From positions 78,519,400 to 78,583,399 of the forward strand of contig OV050030.1 in the NCBI GenBank assembly GCA_920105625.2: a DNA stretch of 64,000 bases, given 5' to 3'. Shown piece after piece: positions 40,829-51,996 of the stretch. The notes under the pieces were generated by a model. That model was given only the letters and a program-made list of their open reading frames with translations. It was not told the DNA's origin and ran no database searches. A program made the position numbers and the translations under genes. The stretch's first letter is position 1. Each line of letters begins with the position of its first letter. This DNA is from Clusia tigrina. Taxonomy: Eukaryota; Arthropoda; Insecta; Diptera; Clusiidae.

Positions 40829-43138
40829 ATGGACCCTCCATTACAGCACGGTCAACCACACAATACAGGCGTCTTGCCACAAAACGTCCAACAAATATGT
40901 CAGCTTTGCCACGAACAACTTGCTGATATCGTGGTAAGTTGCAAGTCATGTCAAAAGCCATACCATACAACTTGCGCAAAGGTCTCAAGCCCACAAGGGT
41001 CATGGCTATGTCAATTTTGCAACACAAACTTTACGCACTCTGCTTCAAGCACACATTCGTCGTTGGCGTCAAGAGACTCCGTTAGCAGAAGGAAAGCCCT
41101 TGAGCTAAAAAGGTTAGAAGAAGAGCGTGAGCTGTCTATGAGACGCGATCAGGAATACCTGCAGAAAAAATATAAAATTCTTCATGAGATTGAAGAAGAA
41201 GAAGATGCCGATAATCCGTTTCTAACAGCTTCGAAACAAATTACCCAAGAAGCAAATGCCATAGTCCCACCGCCGAACCTAACCTCATTTAATGCATCTG
41301 TGCATGTGCCAGTCATACCAAGTGCCAGTCATCATAGCGTCCCTATTATGACTACCGCCGCAGACAATCCACCTGTAAACCATTTATATGAACAAACCAA
41401 TATCGCAAATGCACGACCTTTTAATTTGATTTGTCCGAGTTTTCCATTGCACTCAACAGTAAATCAAAATGTGAATCAACCACGTCTAATTTATTCACAA
41501 AATATTAATAATACACAGCAGTCTCAATCATTTATTAATCACGAGCAGACGGAAACATCTCAGCCACCACCATTACAGCGAACAACTCTGGGGAACAGAC
41601 TAAGACCTGACCAATTACATGCTCGCCAAACTGTGCCTAAGGATTTGCCCACTTTCTCTGGTTGCCCCGAGGAATGGCCTTTGTTTAGCTCGACTTATGA
41701 CTGGTCTACAGAAGTCTGCGGGCTGACGGATGCAGAAAATTTGATAAGACTCCAAAGATCCCTGCGTGGTGAAGCATTAGAGGCTGTTAAAAGAATTCTT
41801 ATTCATCCATCATGTGTACCACACGCTATTTCCACATTGAAATTATTGTACGGTCAGCCAGACAAGATTCTGTTTTCTCTGAAAAATAAAATAAAAACAT
41901 TACCACAAGTTAACCTAAACAAAATGGAAACAATAATCAACTTTGCGATCCAAGTAAAAGGTCTCCAATCAACTATTGAAGCCTCTGGACTCATTGATGA
42001 GTTGAATAATTCATCGCTGCTCCAGGAACTAGTCTCAAAATTACCACCGTATTACCAAATAACTTGGGGTTCAATAAAATTAAGTCTTCAGCAAAATAAT
42101 CAACAAGCAAATTTATCAGAATTTGCCAATTGGATATTTGACATTGGACTGTCAGCTAGCACTGTTAACATTGAAAATAATATGACGGTTGATCCTGTTA
42201 ATAATCGTAAACAAAAGAACGTTTTTTGCAATACACACACAGAAACTAATAAAAAGAAATGTCTGGTTTGCAGCAGTGATTGTAAAACTGTTACAAGCTG
42301 TAAAAAGTTTATGTCAGCTGATCGCAAAGATAGATGGAATTATGTTAACAGATTAGAGTTGTGCAAGCACTGCTTACGAAAACATTCAGGAATATGTTAC
42401 AACAGAGATAAAAACTGTAATGTAGAAGGCTGTCAATTTAAACATCATAATCTTCTTCATAAGTATCAAAGCAACAATACACCACAAGAAAACAATGAGA
42501 AAGAAAAGTACAGCAGTAATGTTCAAAATGTAAACGCACATGATACTCAAAAACAAAAAATTCTCTTTAAAGTAATTCCGATAAGAATTTATGGAAACAA
42601 CAACAAATTCATTTCTACATATGCGTTTTTAGATGACGGCTCTTCAATTAGCTTAATAGATGAGGAAATAATAAAACAATTGGATTTAGAAGGGGAAGCT
42701 GAACAACTATGTTTAAAATGGACTGCAAATGTAGAAAGAATTGAAGAAAACTCTCAACGTTTAACAGTGCAGGTGTCTGGTAATAACAGCAAAAGTTTTG
42801 GTGTCGATGTTCGCACAGTAAAGGGACTTTCATTACCTAAACAAACACTCGATTATGAAAATCTAAACAGAAAATTTAATCATTTAAAAGGGTTACCAGT
42901 TGATAGTTATTATGCCGCTACACCAAAAATTCTTATTGGACTTAACAATATAAATATCGCATTAGCGAATAAAATCAAGGAGGGTGGAAAAAATGAACCA
43001 ATTGCTATTAAAACCGCATTGGGTTGGGCAGTTTTTGGACCTTGTGGTAGCAGCCAACCTGTACAATACAATCTGCATATTTGTGAGTGTTTGGAGACAG
43101 ATGACCAAATAAATCAATTGGTAAAAAGTTTTTTTTAG
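40829..43138 (+). CDS. BEL unit 2 Gag-protease with PHD finger
   Basis: 769 aa, identical in translation to the unit 1 protein at 34627-36936, including the PHD finger (residues 24-64), DUF1759, zinc knuckles and DUF1758 protease, and it ends after the same T8 run. Its promoter would be LTR2, which is shared with the end of unit 1. Confidence 0.93.
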   Translation: MDPPLQHGQPHNTGVLPQNVQQICQLCHEQLADIVVSCKSCQKPYHTTCAKVSSPQGSWLCQFCNTNFTHSASSTHSSLASRDSVSRRKALELKRLEEERELSMRRDQEYLQKKYKILHEIEEEEDADNPFLTASKQITQEANAIVPPPNLTSFNASVHVPVIPSASHHSVPIMTTAADNPPVNHLYEQTNIANARPFNLICPSFPLHSTVNQNVNQPRLIYSQNINNTQQSQSFINHEQTETSQPPPLQRTTLGNRLRPDQLHARQTVPKDLPTFSGCPEEWPLFSSTYDWSTEVCGLTDAENLIRLQRSLRGEALEAVKRILIHPSCVPHAISTLKLLYGQPDKILFSLKNKIKTLPQVNLNKMETIINFAIQVKGLQSTIEASGLIDELNNSSLLQELVSKLPPYYQITWGSIKLSLQQNNQQANLSEFANWIFDIGLSASTVNIENNMTVDPVNNRKQKNVFCNTHTETNKKKCLVCSSDCKTVTSCKKFMSADRKDRWNYVNRLELCKHCLRKHSGICYNRDKNCNVEGCQFKHHNLLHKYQSNNTPQENNEKEKYSSNVQNVNAHDTQKQKILFKVIPIRIYGNNNKFISTYAFLDDGSSISLIDEEIIKQLDLEGEAEQLCLKWTANVERIEENSQRLTVQVSGNNSKSFGVDVRTVKGLSLPKQTLDYENLNRKFNHLKGLPVDSYYAATPKILIGLNNINIALANKIKEGGKNEPIAIKTALGWAVFGPCGSSQPVQYNLHICECLETDDQINQLVKSFF

Positions 43139-46100
43139 CATTGAAGGTCTAGGTATTAATTATCAAAATTTGAAGACCACTAAAGAGGATGAAAGATCGT
43201 TGCAACTTTTAAATAATTTTACCAAACAGCGAGATGATGGTCATTATGAAACTAGTCTGCTGTGGCAAAATGATAAAACATTCTTGCCAAATAATTATCA
43301 AATGGCAAAAAGTAGACTTTTATGCCTCGAAAAGCAAGTAAGAAAAAATAGTGATCTTCATGCAGTTTATGATGAAACAATTAAAGAATACCTCAACAAA
43401 GGTTATATCACCAAAATTGATATAAATACTTCGGCTGAAAGAGTCTGGTATCTCCCCACGTTTCCTGTATTTAATAAGAATAAACCAGGCAAATGTCGGA
43501 TTGTATGGGATGCTGCCGCAAAGTTTAATGGGATTTCGTTAAATTCCATGCTTTATAAAGGCCCAGACATGTTAGCTTCATTACAAGCGATACTTTTTCA
43601 GTTTAGAGAACGGTCTGTAGCCATTTGTGGTGACATCGAGCAAATGTTTCACCAGGTTTTCATGCGTGAAGAAGACCGACATGTTCAGCGTTTTTTGTGG
43701 CGTAATTGCGATGCTAACAAAGAACCTAATGTTTACCTCATGAACGTTATGATATTTGGAGCCTCATGTGCTCCGAGTATCTCCCAATACGTGAAAAATA
43801 TAAACGCCTCCAAATATGAAAATAAATTTCCACAAGCTGCTTCTGCCATAAAAAACAACCATTACGTAGATGATTTTCTGTACTCTGCCGATACAGTAGA
43901 ACAAGCCGTTAATATAGCAAAGGAAGTTAAGTATATTCAACTGCAAGCTGGCTTCAACCTTAGAAATTGGGCTTCGAATAAAATCGAAGTAGTAAACCAA
44001 ATAGAAAAACCACGTCACGTGAATGAAAAGCAATTAAATATGGGGTCAGATAAGGAAACTGAAAAAGTTTTAGGTGTTTTTTGGAACCCAACAGATGATG
44101 CCATCGTATTTAAAATTTCACCACATATTCTAAGCAACGATATTGTTCGTCTCAATAAAGCTCCCACAAAACGACAAATTTTAAGAATCTTAATGACAGT
44201 TTACGACCCCCTGGGATTAGTTGGTAATTTTGTTATGTACCTTAAAATTATTTTACAAGAAATTTGGAGAAGCGGCGTCAGCTGGGACGAGCCAGTTAAG
44301 GAAGAACCACTTGTTAAGTGGGACAAATGGTTAAAGTATCTTCCCGATTTAGAAAAAGTTAACATTCAGCGTTGCTATTTAAAATCAATCGTTGATTACA
44401 CCGATGCATACATAGAGCTTCATACATTTGTGGATGCGAGTGAAAGCGGGTATGCAGCAGTAGCTTATTTTCGTATAGTGAGTAATAATAACATCGTTTG
44501 CTCGCTAGTGGGATCTAAAACCCGTGTTGCCCCTTTGAAAATCACATCAATACCTCGTTTGGAGTTAATGGCTGCACTCATCGGCTGTCGTTTCGCCAAC
44601 AACATTTTAAAAAATCACACGATCTCCATAAATAAAAAATATTATTGGTCTGACTCGAAGACAGTAATCAGTTGGTTACAAAATGGTAATAAAAAGTATC
44701 ACCAATTTGTCTCTTTGCGTATTAGCGAAATTTTGGATACTACGGATCTGCAAGATTGGCATTGGATTCCGGGAAAGCACAACGTTGCCGATGAAGCAAC
44801 AAAGTGGGCTAAAAAACCCGACATCTCTTTCGAAAGTCGGTGGTTTAAGGGGCCTGATTTCCTTTTAACACCTAAAAGTGAATGGCCAAGCTATGAAACA
44901 AAGTTAGAATCATGTGATTCAGAGGTAGTCGAATGTGTTCATGTTCATGATATAGAAGAAATGGTTATAAACATAAATCGTTTTTCCAACTGGAATAGAT
45001 TGTTGAGGACCACTGCATATGTGATTCGTTTTTGTGATGCTGTTCAACAAAAAGCAAAATCTAAGAGTGAACTTGAGTCTACTGAACTTGCCAGAGCAGA
45101 AAATTTATTGTTTCGTCTTGCACAACATGAAATTTACCATGAAGAAATTCATCTTTTAAAATCAAAGAAAAAATTATCTAAGTCAAGCTCATTGTACAAA
45201 CTTACTCCAAAATTGGATGAAAACCAAATCCTTCGTGTAGAAGGCCGAATAGATAGAGCTATTGTTCCTGAGGAAACCAAATCCCCTATAATTTTACCTA
45301 GGGGTATTCGCATTACACAACTGTTAATTATGAATTTTCATATAAATTACAAACACCTCAATCACGAAACCGTGATAAACGAATTGAGGCAGCGATTTTA
45401 TATTCCTCGGCTAAGAGCGGTTTTCAAAAATTCATTGAAGCAGTGCCAAATGTGTAAAATAAAGAAAGCTGTTCCAAACTTTCCTCAAATGGCGAAGTTA
45501 CCAGAAGCCCGATTGGCAGCGTTTTGTCGTCCTTTTACATATACAGGTGTGGATTACTTTGGCCCAATTATGGTGACGGTTGGCCGACATACAGAAAAGA
45601 GGTACGGTGCTTTGTTTACATGTCTTACGGTAAGGGCTGTCCATATAGAGGTTGTCAACACTCTAAATACTTCATCGTGTATAATAGCAATTAGATATTT
45701 TATATGTCGTCGCGGAACACCGAGGGAGTTCTTTAGTGACAACGGGACGAATTTTGTTAGCGCAGAAAGGGAAATTCGAGAAGCCGTGGAAGAAGTTGAT
45801 AAAAACAAACTAGTACATGTTTTTACTACGGCTACAACAAAATGGAACTTTATCCCACCCTCGTCTCCGCATATGGGAGGGGCCTGGGAGAGGCTCGTAA
45901 GGTCGGTAAAAAACGTTTTTTATAGTATTTCACATACTCGCACACCAAGCGATGAGCTACTTCGGGGAATGCTAGCTGAAGTAGAAAACATAATTAATTC
46001 CCGACCATTGGTTTACGTTCCGATTGAACACGAAAATGCAGAAGCAATAACGCCAAATCACCTGCTGGTGTATTCATCAAATGGTATGAAACCGTTAGCG

Positions 46101-46430
46101 ACATACGACGACAGCGGCGTGGCACTTAAGCATAACTGGCTCGCTTCTCAACAGTATGCAGAGATATTTTGGCGCAAGTGGGTAAAAGAGTACTTGCCAT
46201 CTTTAACGCTTAGAACGAAGTGGCATGAAAAGACTAAGCCGTTGCAAGTTGGTGACTTAGTTATTGTGGTTGACCCGTCGAGTCCAAGAAACGTGTGGCC
46301 AAGAGGTAAAATTGTAGAAACTACTATGGCAAATGATGGGCAGGTACGAAAGGCGAGGGTCCTAACTACAAGTGGAGTAATTGTGCGCCCTGCAACAAGA
46401 TTGGCGGTATTGGATGTGTCCTCTATTTAG
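43137..46430 (+). CDS. BEL unit 2 Pol: RT, RNase H, integrase
   Basis: Same length and domain order as the unit 1 Pol. The only amino-acid change I see is LRNWASNK here against LRNWVSNK in unit 1 (codon GCT/GTT at about 43971 and 37769), just after the RT palm; Ala/Ser-like residues are common at this place in BEL RTs, so unit 2 may keep the better form. Uninterrupted, with all catalytic motifs. Confidence 0.93.
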   Translation, partial: SIEGLGINYQNLKTTKEDERSLQLLNNFTKQRDDGHYETSLLWQNDKTFLPNNYQMAKSRLLCLEKQVRKNSDLHAVYDETIKEYLNKGYITKIDINTSAERVWYLPTFPVFNKNKPGKCRIVWDAAAKFNGISLNSMLYKGPDMLASLQAILFQFRERSVAICGDIEQMFHQVFMREEDRHVQRFLWRNCDANKEPNVYLMNVMIFGASCAPSISQYVKNINASKYENKFPQAASAIKNNHYVDDFLYSADTVEQAVNIAKEVKYIQLQAGFNLRNWASNKIEVVNQIEKPRHVNEKQLNMGSDKETEKVLGVFWNPTDDAIVFKISPHILSNDIVRLNKAPTKRQILRILMTVYDPLGLVGNFVMYLKIILQEIWRSGVSWDEPVKEEPLVKWDKWLKYLPDLEKVNIQRCYLKSIVDYTDAYIELHTFVDASESGYAAVAYFRIVSNNNIVCSLVGSKTRVAPLKITSIPRLELMAALIGCRFANNILKNHTISINKKYYWSDSKTVISWLQNGNKKYHQFVSLRISEILDTTDLQDWHWIPGKHNVADEATKWAKKPDISFESRWFKGPDFLLTPKSEWPSYETKLESCDSEVVECVHVHDIEEMVININRFSNWNRLLRTTAYVIRFCDAVQQKAKSKSELESTELARAENLLFRLAQHEIYHEEIHLLKSKKKLSKSSSLYKLTPKLDENQILRVEGRIDRAIVPEETKSPIILPRGIRITQLLIMNFHINYKHLNHETVINELRQRFYIPRLRAVFKNSLKQCQMCKIKKAVPNFPQMAKLPEARLAAFCRPFTYTGVDYFGPIMVTVGRHTEKRYGALFTCLTVRAVHIEVVNTLNTSSCIIAIRYFICRRGTPREFFSDNGTNFVSAEREIREAVEEVDKNKLVHVFTTATTKWNFIPPSSPHMGGAWERLVRSVKNVFYSISHTRTPSDELLRGMLAEVENIINSRPLVYVPIEHENAEAITPNHLLVYSSNGMKPLATYDDSGVALKHNWLASQQYAEIFWRKWVKEYLPSLTLRTKWHEKTKPLQVGDLVIVVDPSSPRNVWPRGKIVETTMANDGQVRKARVLTTSGVIVRPATRLAVLDVSSI

Positions 46431-46469
46431 GAGTATGACTTCGAGAGCCTCTCGTCATACTGCAGGGGG

Positions 46470-46896
46470 TGTAGCCGCCACTGTTAAATTAAGAAAAATG
46501 CAGCTCTGAAATGATGCAGCTCTGGTATCTTTATTACCTTTTATACTATAATTATTATACTTACGTCAATCATACATTATGCATTTATATGTCAATTCTG
46601 CTTTACATCCGGAAATTCTTTTTCTTTTAAACATATCTTTCGTAAAAAGCAGAAGTAGTTGCGCATAACTTGCGTCATATTTTCATAAATGAAAAGCTGA
46701 TGGTTTGAAACCAAAAAGTAAGAGTTAATATACTTTACTTATATACAATTTCTTTAATCAATTAACTATGTATTATTTTAAGGAATTAAAACATAAGGTT
46801 GCGTCACAAGTTGACAATAAAGAAATAATTGCATTTCACTGAAATTAACCTGTGTTGAAAATCAATTCAAGCCATCACGAACTACTGTTGCGGACA
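46470..46896 (+). repeat. BEL LTR 3
   Basis: Same start and length as LTR2, preceded by the same GCAGGGGG tract. Differs from LTR1 and LTR2 at CACGAACTAC (A for G). Followed by TAAGT, the right half of the target duplication. Confidence 0.92.
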
Positions 46897-46901
46897 TAAG
46901 T

Positions 46902-48390
46902 ATTAACAAATTTATGCTTTCAATATATTGAGTATAATTCCTAATATTAGTAATGATCAAAATTGTCAAATGGCAAAATATTTAAAGAAGGTGATATTTG
47001 TACTTTTTGGCGTAAGAATAGTAGTTACATTTTATCGAACGACAACCCTAAATATGATTTTCTACGTTTCTCCACTGCTTTGTTTATCATTAGCGAGAAA
47101 TCTGAGTTCGTTTGTTTATCATTAGTTCTGAAAAAGATCAGCCACACTACTACAGTTTTGCAGTTAACAAGAACATATGTATGCACTTAATACGAGATAT
47201 TGAAGTTTATAAAATTTACTTCAAACATGAACATCATATACTATGTCAATGCGGAAAATCAGTGTTCATAGATATGTATGCACATATTCATGTACGTACA
47301 AGTGGTTTAATTTGTTATAAAACGTGATTACAGTATTTCAAGCTGATCTGACAAAGTAAAAAAAAAATCGTTTAAAACCCTGATTTTGTTGAATGTACCC
47401 TTAATCTAAAAATTATTTAGATACATTTTCTGATGGAATGGGCAATAGACGCACATATGAATATTAAAATATTAACACTAATTTTAGTAAAATTGGTTTT
47501 TTGTGCATAATTATTCTTTCTTCGGATAGACTCAAAAAATGTTTGATCACATGCTGCTAACGCGAAAATATGAAATATAAGATCGAAAGAGTAAATTGTG
47601 CTGATATTTGTCCATACTGAAAATATTGACATATCTAAAACTTCATGACAAATTGAATTCTAATTCTGCTTCACTTTATATTTAAAGAAGCCACACCGCA
47701 CATCATACAACAAAAACTCAAATCCAGACAAAAAGGCGCTTTATTTTCATTTCATTCTTTTTATGGCACAATTCGCTACCTGACAAATGATCAGAATACA
47801 AATATGTGCATACATACTCGTATGTACATTGATCTGTATGTGTGGATGTACATATAACACATTGGTGTTATTAAAGTTAAAAAAATATTTTTTATTGGTG
47901 CTATGCACCCTCTGGTGCAGCCATGAAGTTTTGCTGTGCAATTCGATGGTGGCTTTTTTGGGGATAAAACAATAAATTAAATAAATACATATTATTATTT
48001 ATTAATTTTATACACCAATTTATTCTTTTTTTTACTAATTTACAATATAAATTTTAAAAATATTCCCATAATTAGTTATAATGCCTCGTCTTCCATTGCT
48101 ATGATTGAAATTCGTTTTCATTCCAATTCCAACAAATAAATAAATAACATTTTTGCATTCATATCCATACACACATATGCATGCCGTAAACATGAAAGCA
48201 AACATACAAACATTCGCACATGCAGTAATCACACACGCTCATATAGAACGCAAACAACAGAATGTGTATCTATGGACATGTTTTGCCTTTGCATTGCCGA
48301 GCACACTTCGGGTTTTGGTCCAATAAGCAGCCACGGTTTTTTAACTCACTTCGCTGAGTGAAGAGAGCAATGAGTGAAGAGAGCAATAAC
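46902..48390. other. Unassigned A+T-rich DNA right of the BEL dimer
   Basis: Several 60-75 codon frames on both strands, none recognisable. TTTGTTTATCATTAG occurs twice (47080-47125), and CATATGTA/GTATGTACA words recur around 47170-47840. No RNA gene or transposon ends identified. Confidence 0.5.
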
Positions 48391-48691
48391 GTCTTATAGT
48401 ATATCGAGCCCTAACCGCCAAAAAGACGTAAGCACCATGATTATCGATTTTTGTTTTTTGATAAAAATCGATAGTTTTCGATCATTCGCATCATCTGACA
48501 AAATACCATAGCTGTAAAATGAACCGTTATAATTTTACAGCGAAAACAATTTAGACGTATGTACATATTTCGTTTGTTTACATATTTTGTTACAACGAAG
48601 TGGTGCTTACGTATTTTTTCGATTCAACATATTAGTTTTGATTAGCGGCAAAATCGCAAAATATTTTACTTTTTATCAGTGATTGTGCAAT

Positions 48692-50268
48692 ATGGAATTG
48701 TGTCAACAAGTGGTAAGTGCACTGGGTTGTTTTTGTAAATATATTTCGATAAATTTCATTTTATATTTTGGTGTTGTAAAACTTTGTTTCAGATTGCATC
48801 CAAAAATGGTCTTGTTCCATACAGCGATACTGATTCTAATCATTCTTCTGAGCAAAAAACTTATTCACAAACAGAATCCGAAAATGATATTGAAGAAGAG
48901 ACATGTGTGGGCAAAAGAGGTTACAGAAACAAAAGAATATTACCTAAGAGATTACAAAATAAAAAACAACGTGATACTAGTGTTCAGCCGAATCCTTGTA
49001 TAAATAAAAAGTGTGGAAATCTTTGTGATGATAAGTTCACCGAGTCAGATCGGTTAGCAATAAATGAACATTTTTGGGGCTTCGGCAACAAAATTAGACA
49101 AAAAGACTGGCTCCTTCCGTGTATAACACGGTTATCCGTCCGAAGACGAAGAGGTGATAGTAACAGAAGGCAATATACATATAATTATGTCATTAATTAT
49201 AATGATAATACTATTAAAGTGTGCCAACAGTTTTTGCTGAAAACGCTCCACATATCGGAAAAAATGTTAAGATTGGGTAGAAACAATGCGAGTGGTTTGA
49301 AAAGTTTTAGTGAGAATAAAAAAAAATCCACGCCTCATATTAAGTCTGACGAGTCCAAGGTTGCACTTTTAAAATCATTTATTGAACAATTGCCAGCAGT
49401 TCCCTCGCATTATTGTCATAATAAAAGTAACAAGCTGTATCTTCCTCAAGAATTTCGCAATATAAAAGGATTATATGATTGCTATACCAAGCATTTAAAT
49501 AATATTAATCAGGAGTCGTCACTGTTATCCTTAAGAGTCTTCCGAAATGTTTTTACAAATAGTTTTCATATCGGTTTTCACTTGCCTAAAAAAGACAAAT
49601 GCGTAACTTGTGAAAATTACAAAAACCTGGGCAGCGAAACACAAAACCATTTAAAGCAAACTGAAGAATACCAAACACACATAAGAAACAAAGATAAATG
49701 TAAAGAAATCTTTTTAGAGGATCAAAAACAAAGTAAAGCCAATTCGTCCTTCCTATGTGCTAGCTTTGATCTCCAAAAGGTTTTAAATACACCCCATGGA
49801 AAAAGCATAACATTATTTTATTCTCGAAAGTATGCATACTATAATGAAAGCGTGTATGAAAATGGCACCAGAAATGGTTATTGTTTTTTGTGGGGAGAAG
49901 CTGACGGAAAAAGAGGATCTAATGAAATTTCCACTGTGGTCTTTGAGTATTTGCAAATTGTCGACGAAAGAAGAACTCACTCTTCAGTAAGCCTTTACTG
50001 TGACAGCTGTGCTTGTCAAAATCGGAATAAAGCTATGCTTTCCACATTAGTATTTTTTCTTACAATTTCGAATTTTATACACAACATAAAAATTACGTAT
50101 TTGTTACCTGGGCATACTATGATGCCAGTTGACTCTATACACAGCACTATTGAGGCATTTACTCGCGATAAAACTATTTGGGCCCCTAGTGAATGGTATA
50201 CCATGATTTCAAACGCAAGAACTAATCCCGAAAATTATAAATGCGTTATAATGAATAATTCTGATTAA
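48692..50268 (+). CDS. DUF7869-type DDE-like transposase, one intron
   Basis: Exon 1 48692-48712 encodes MELCQQV; an 80-bp intron 48713-48792 (GTAAGT...TTTGTTTCAG) leads in phase 0 into exon 2, 48793-50268; total 498 aa. Motifs: a Cys-rich start (CINKKCGNLCDDKF), basic linker, CVTCENY, then SFDLQKVLNTPHG, LYCDSCACQNRN, LLPGHTMMPVDSIHSTIE. The Asp/Asp/Glu spacing of these three blocks looks like a DDE nuclease. I recall this pattern from insect and cnidarian proteins labelled DUF7869 and thought to come from DNA transposons; the superfamily is unclear to me. The frame is free of lesions, but family members continue past this C-terminus, and the stop coincides with the gypsy C junction, so the end is probably truncated. 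A host gene is the alternative. Confidence 0.65.
48713..48792 (+). other. Short intron of the DUF7869-type gene
   Basis: CAAGTG|GTAAGT at 48713 and TTTGTTTCAG|ATT ending 48792; 80 bp, phase 0, a usual fly intron size. Without splicing, exon 2 has no ATG near its start. Confidence 0.75.
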
Positions 50269-50470
50269 TATATATTAAGATATAATTTACGGTGGAATGT
50301 TTTTTAATAAATTTGTATTTAATCATTAAGTAAGATTGAATAAAATATTGGAATAAGTTGATAACAAGTTTTAACAACTATTTGGTTTTATTTGGGATGA
50401 ACAGATGGATGGAGATTTTTCCTTGAGATTGGGTTGTTCAACGGGATATTTATTGAAATAGGCATAGACC

Positions 50471-51515
50471 ATGGGACTCTCGAAAGAAGTGAAGGAGTTG
50501 CTGAAATCCCAGGAAGTGGTGGGTAATGAGGTCCAGAGGTTGATTTCAAACTTCAGGGAGGACCGGAAGGATGTCAAAAACGTAAAGTACTATCACAGAC
50601 GCATCACATAGTTGCGAGGCTTGGTGGAAAAATTTAACAGCAACCACGCAAAATTACTGCCGCACAAGGAGGTCTGTAGGGACGACGAGTGCTTTGCGAC
50701 GGGTTTTCATGGATATGTGGAAAATTTAGTGTTCGAGACGGAATTGGCAACGATTGAGGCACCGAGTGGGTCCCCATTAAAAAGAAAAGAAGACGCACAG
50801 AACGAGTTAAGAGCAGTAAGAATAGAGGTGAATCTTTTCACCGAGAGGGTATTCGAACAGTTCGAAGCAACTACGAGCAGGGAAGAAGCTTAGGAATTGT
50901 GGAAACAGGCGAACGCCAAAAGAGCTGTGTCACCATTAGAAGTAGCGGATCAAGCCTTAACGGCAATTCAAAAAGGGACAAAAGAAAAGTTGTTCAAGTT
51001 TCATAAGAAAGCAGAGGATTTGAGAGTACAAAAGGAGTATCTTGAGAATAAGGTAAAGGAACTTTCTCAGAGATTGACGGAAACAGAGGAAGCGTGCAGA
51101 ATTAAAAAAAGGGCGCACGACCAATAGGACATTATCGAAAAAGGAGAGATCAAAATCAGCATCGGCTGGATTTACACAGACAGTATTGATATTGCCTCCT
51201 GAAGATCGCTGGCCGGAATATTTAACACCAGAAGGGATAAGCCGCATGGTAAAGCCAAGTTTATTTTTTAGGGAAGAAATCCAAGCGCTATTTTCTGAAA
51301 TCGGTGTCGAGCCATTTTCTCCGGGAAGACCGATAAATAATAAAAATCAGGGATATCCGCAAACAGAGCCAGAAGCAGTAGAAGTGCAGCAAAATCCCAA
51401 TACTGTTGGCAGTACGTCACCTGTACGAGCAAGCGCTCGAAGATTAGTCAGTTTGAGTCCGTCACTGGTCAAGCACGTCGCAGATCCGGGAGAAGTGAAA
51501 AACAAGAATAAGTAA
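50471..51515 (+). pseudogene. Gypsy C ORF1 (coiled-coil protein)
   Basis: ATG at 50471 (MGLSKEVKELLKSQ). It is stopped by TAG near 50608 and again at 50891 (SREEA then stop), with a small deletion at 51080-51110, then open to 51515, ending GEVKNKNK one base before the Gag ATG. The same coiled-coil and GFTQTV/EIGVEPFSPGRP blocks as copy A are present. This is the best view of the natural ORF1-Gag spacing in the window. Confidence 0.8.
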
Positions 51516-51516
51516 A

Positions 51517-51845
51517 ATGGGTATAGAGTAGATTTCAAAGGCAGTGTCAAGGCTAGTACCTGTGTTTACTGGTGCTGTTTCAGAAGATTTACGGTCAGAA
51601 CTCAACAGGTTCATTCAAGGTTGCCAACTTGCAAAGCGAAGCATAGGCCCTGATGCGCTGCAGGACTTCTTCGACTGTGTTAAGCAAAGGTTATTTGGAG
51701 ATGCATACAAACTTGTGCTGCCAAAGCAATTCGCCAGTGAAAACGAGCTTTATGGCCTTCTAAAGAGAACTTATTTAAAGGAGAGAACTCTGGAAGACAT
51801 ATCATAAGAGAATCGGGAAGCAGAGTACGGCCGGTTTGGGGGAGG
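51517..51845 (+). pseudogene. Gypsy C Gag core, truncated
   Basis: Starts ATGGGTATAGAG followed at once by TAG, then SRLVPVFTGAVSEDLRSEL and LPKQFASENELYGLLKRTY as in copy A. After LKERTLEDIS a stop and a deletion of about 250 bp jump to the end of the Gag core (GLGEVHMF), close to the duplicated mariner-flank segment. Confidence 0.75.
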
Positions 51846-51996
51846 TACATATGTTTGAAAACAGAAGGCCGGTTTAACTGCCGCTGTCATGGATAGAGAG
51901 GGAAGTAATTCAGTTCCAAACATATACGAGGTTTGATCAAAAAATAACCGTTATTTTAAATTTTTCCAAAAAGTATTTATTTATTCATCAACAACT

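Larger units (their letters stand above)
34060..46901 (+). mobile_element. Tandem dimer of a young BEL/Pao retrotransposon
   Basis: Three LTRs (34065-34492, 40268-40694, 46470-46896) enclose two bodies, repeating with a period of 6202 bp. The whole array is flanked by one 5-bp duplication TAAGT (34060-34064 and 46897-46901), the usual BEL length, so the two units share a single insertion. I see only three kinds of difference: C/G at 34125 versus LTRs 2 and 3, G/A at 46881 in LTR3, and V/A in Pol (37770 versus 43972), plus a different tip in LTR1. Unequal exchange between LTRs of sister or homologous copies is the simplest origin; an assembly artefact is possible. No envelope gene. Confidence 0.95.
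48400..50268 (+). mobile_element. DNA-transposon-like unit encoding a DDE-like protein
   Basis: The left part has inverted motifs GACGTAAGCACCA (48424) and TGGTGCTTACGT (48602), and an ATCGATTTTT...AAAAATCGAT hairpin (48443-48472), typical of transposon subterminal zones, followed by a spliced gene. The right end is missing, because gypsy copy C starts at the stop codon. No TIR pair or target duplication can be shown, so the mobile-element label rests on the protein type. Confidence 0.45.
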
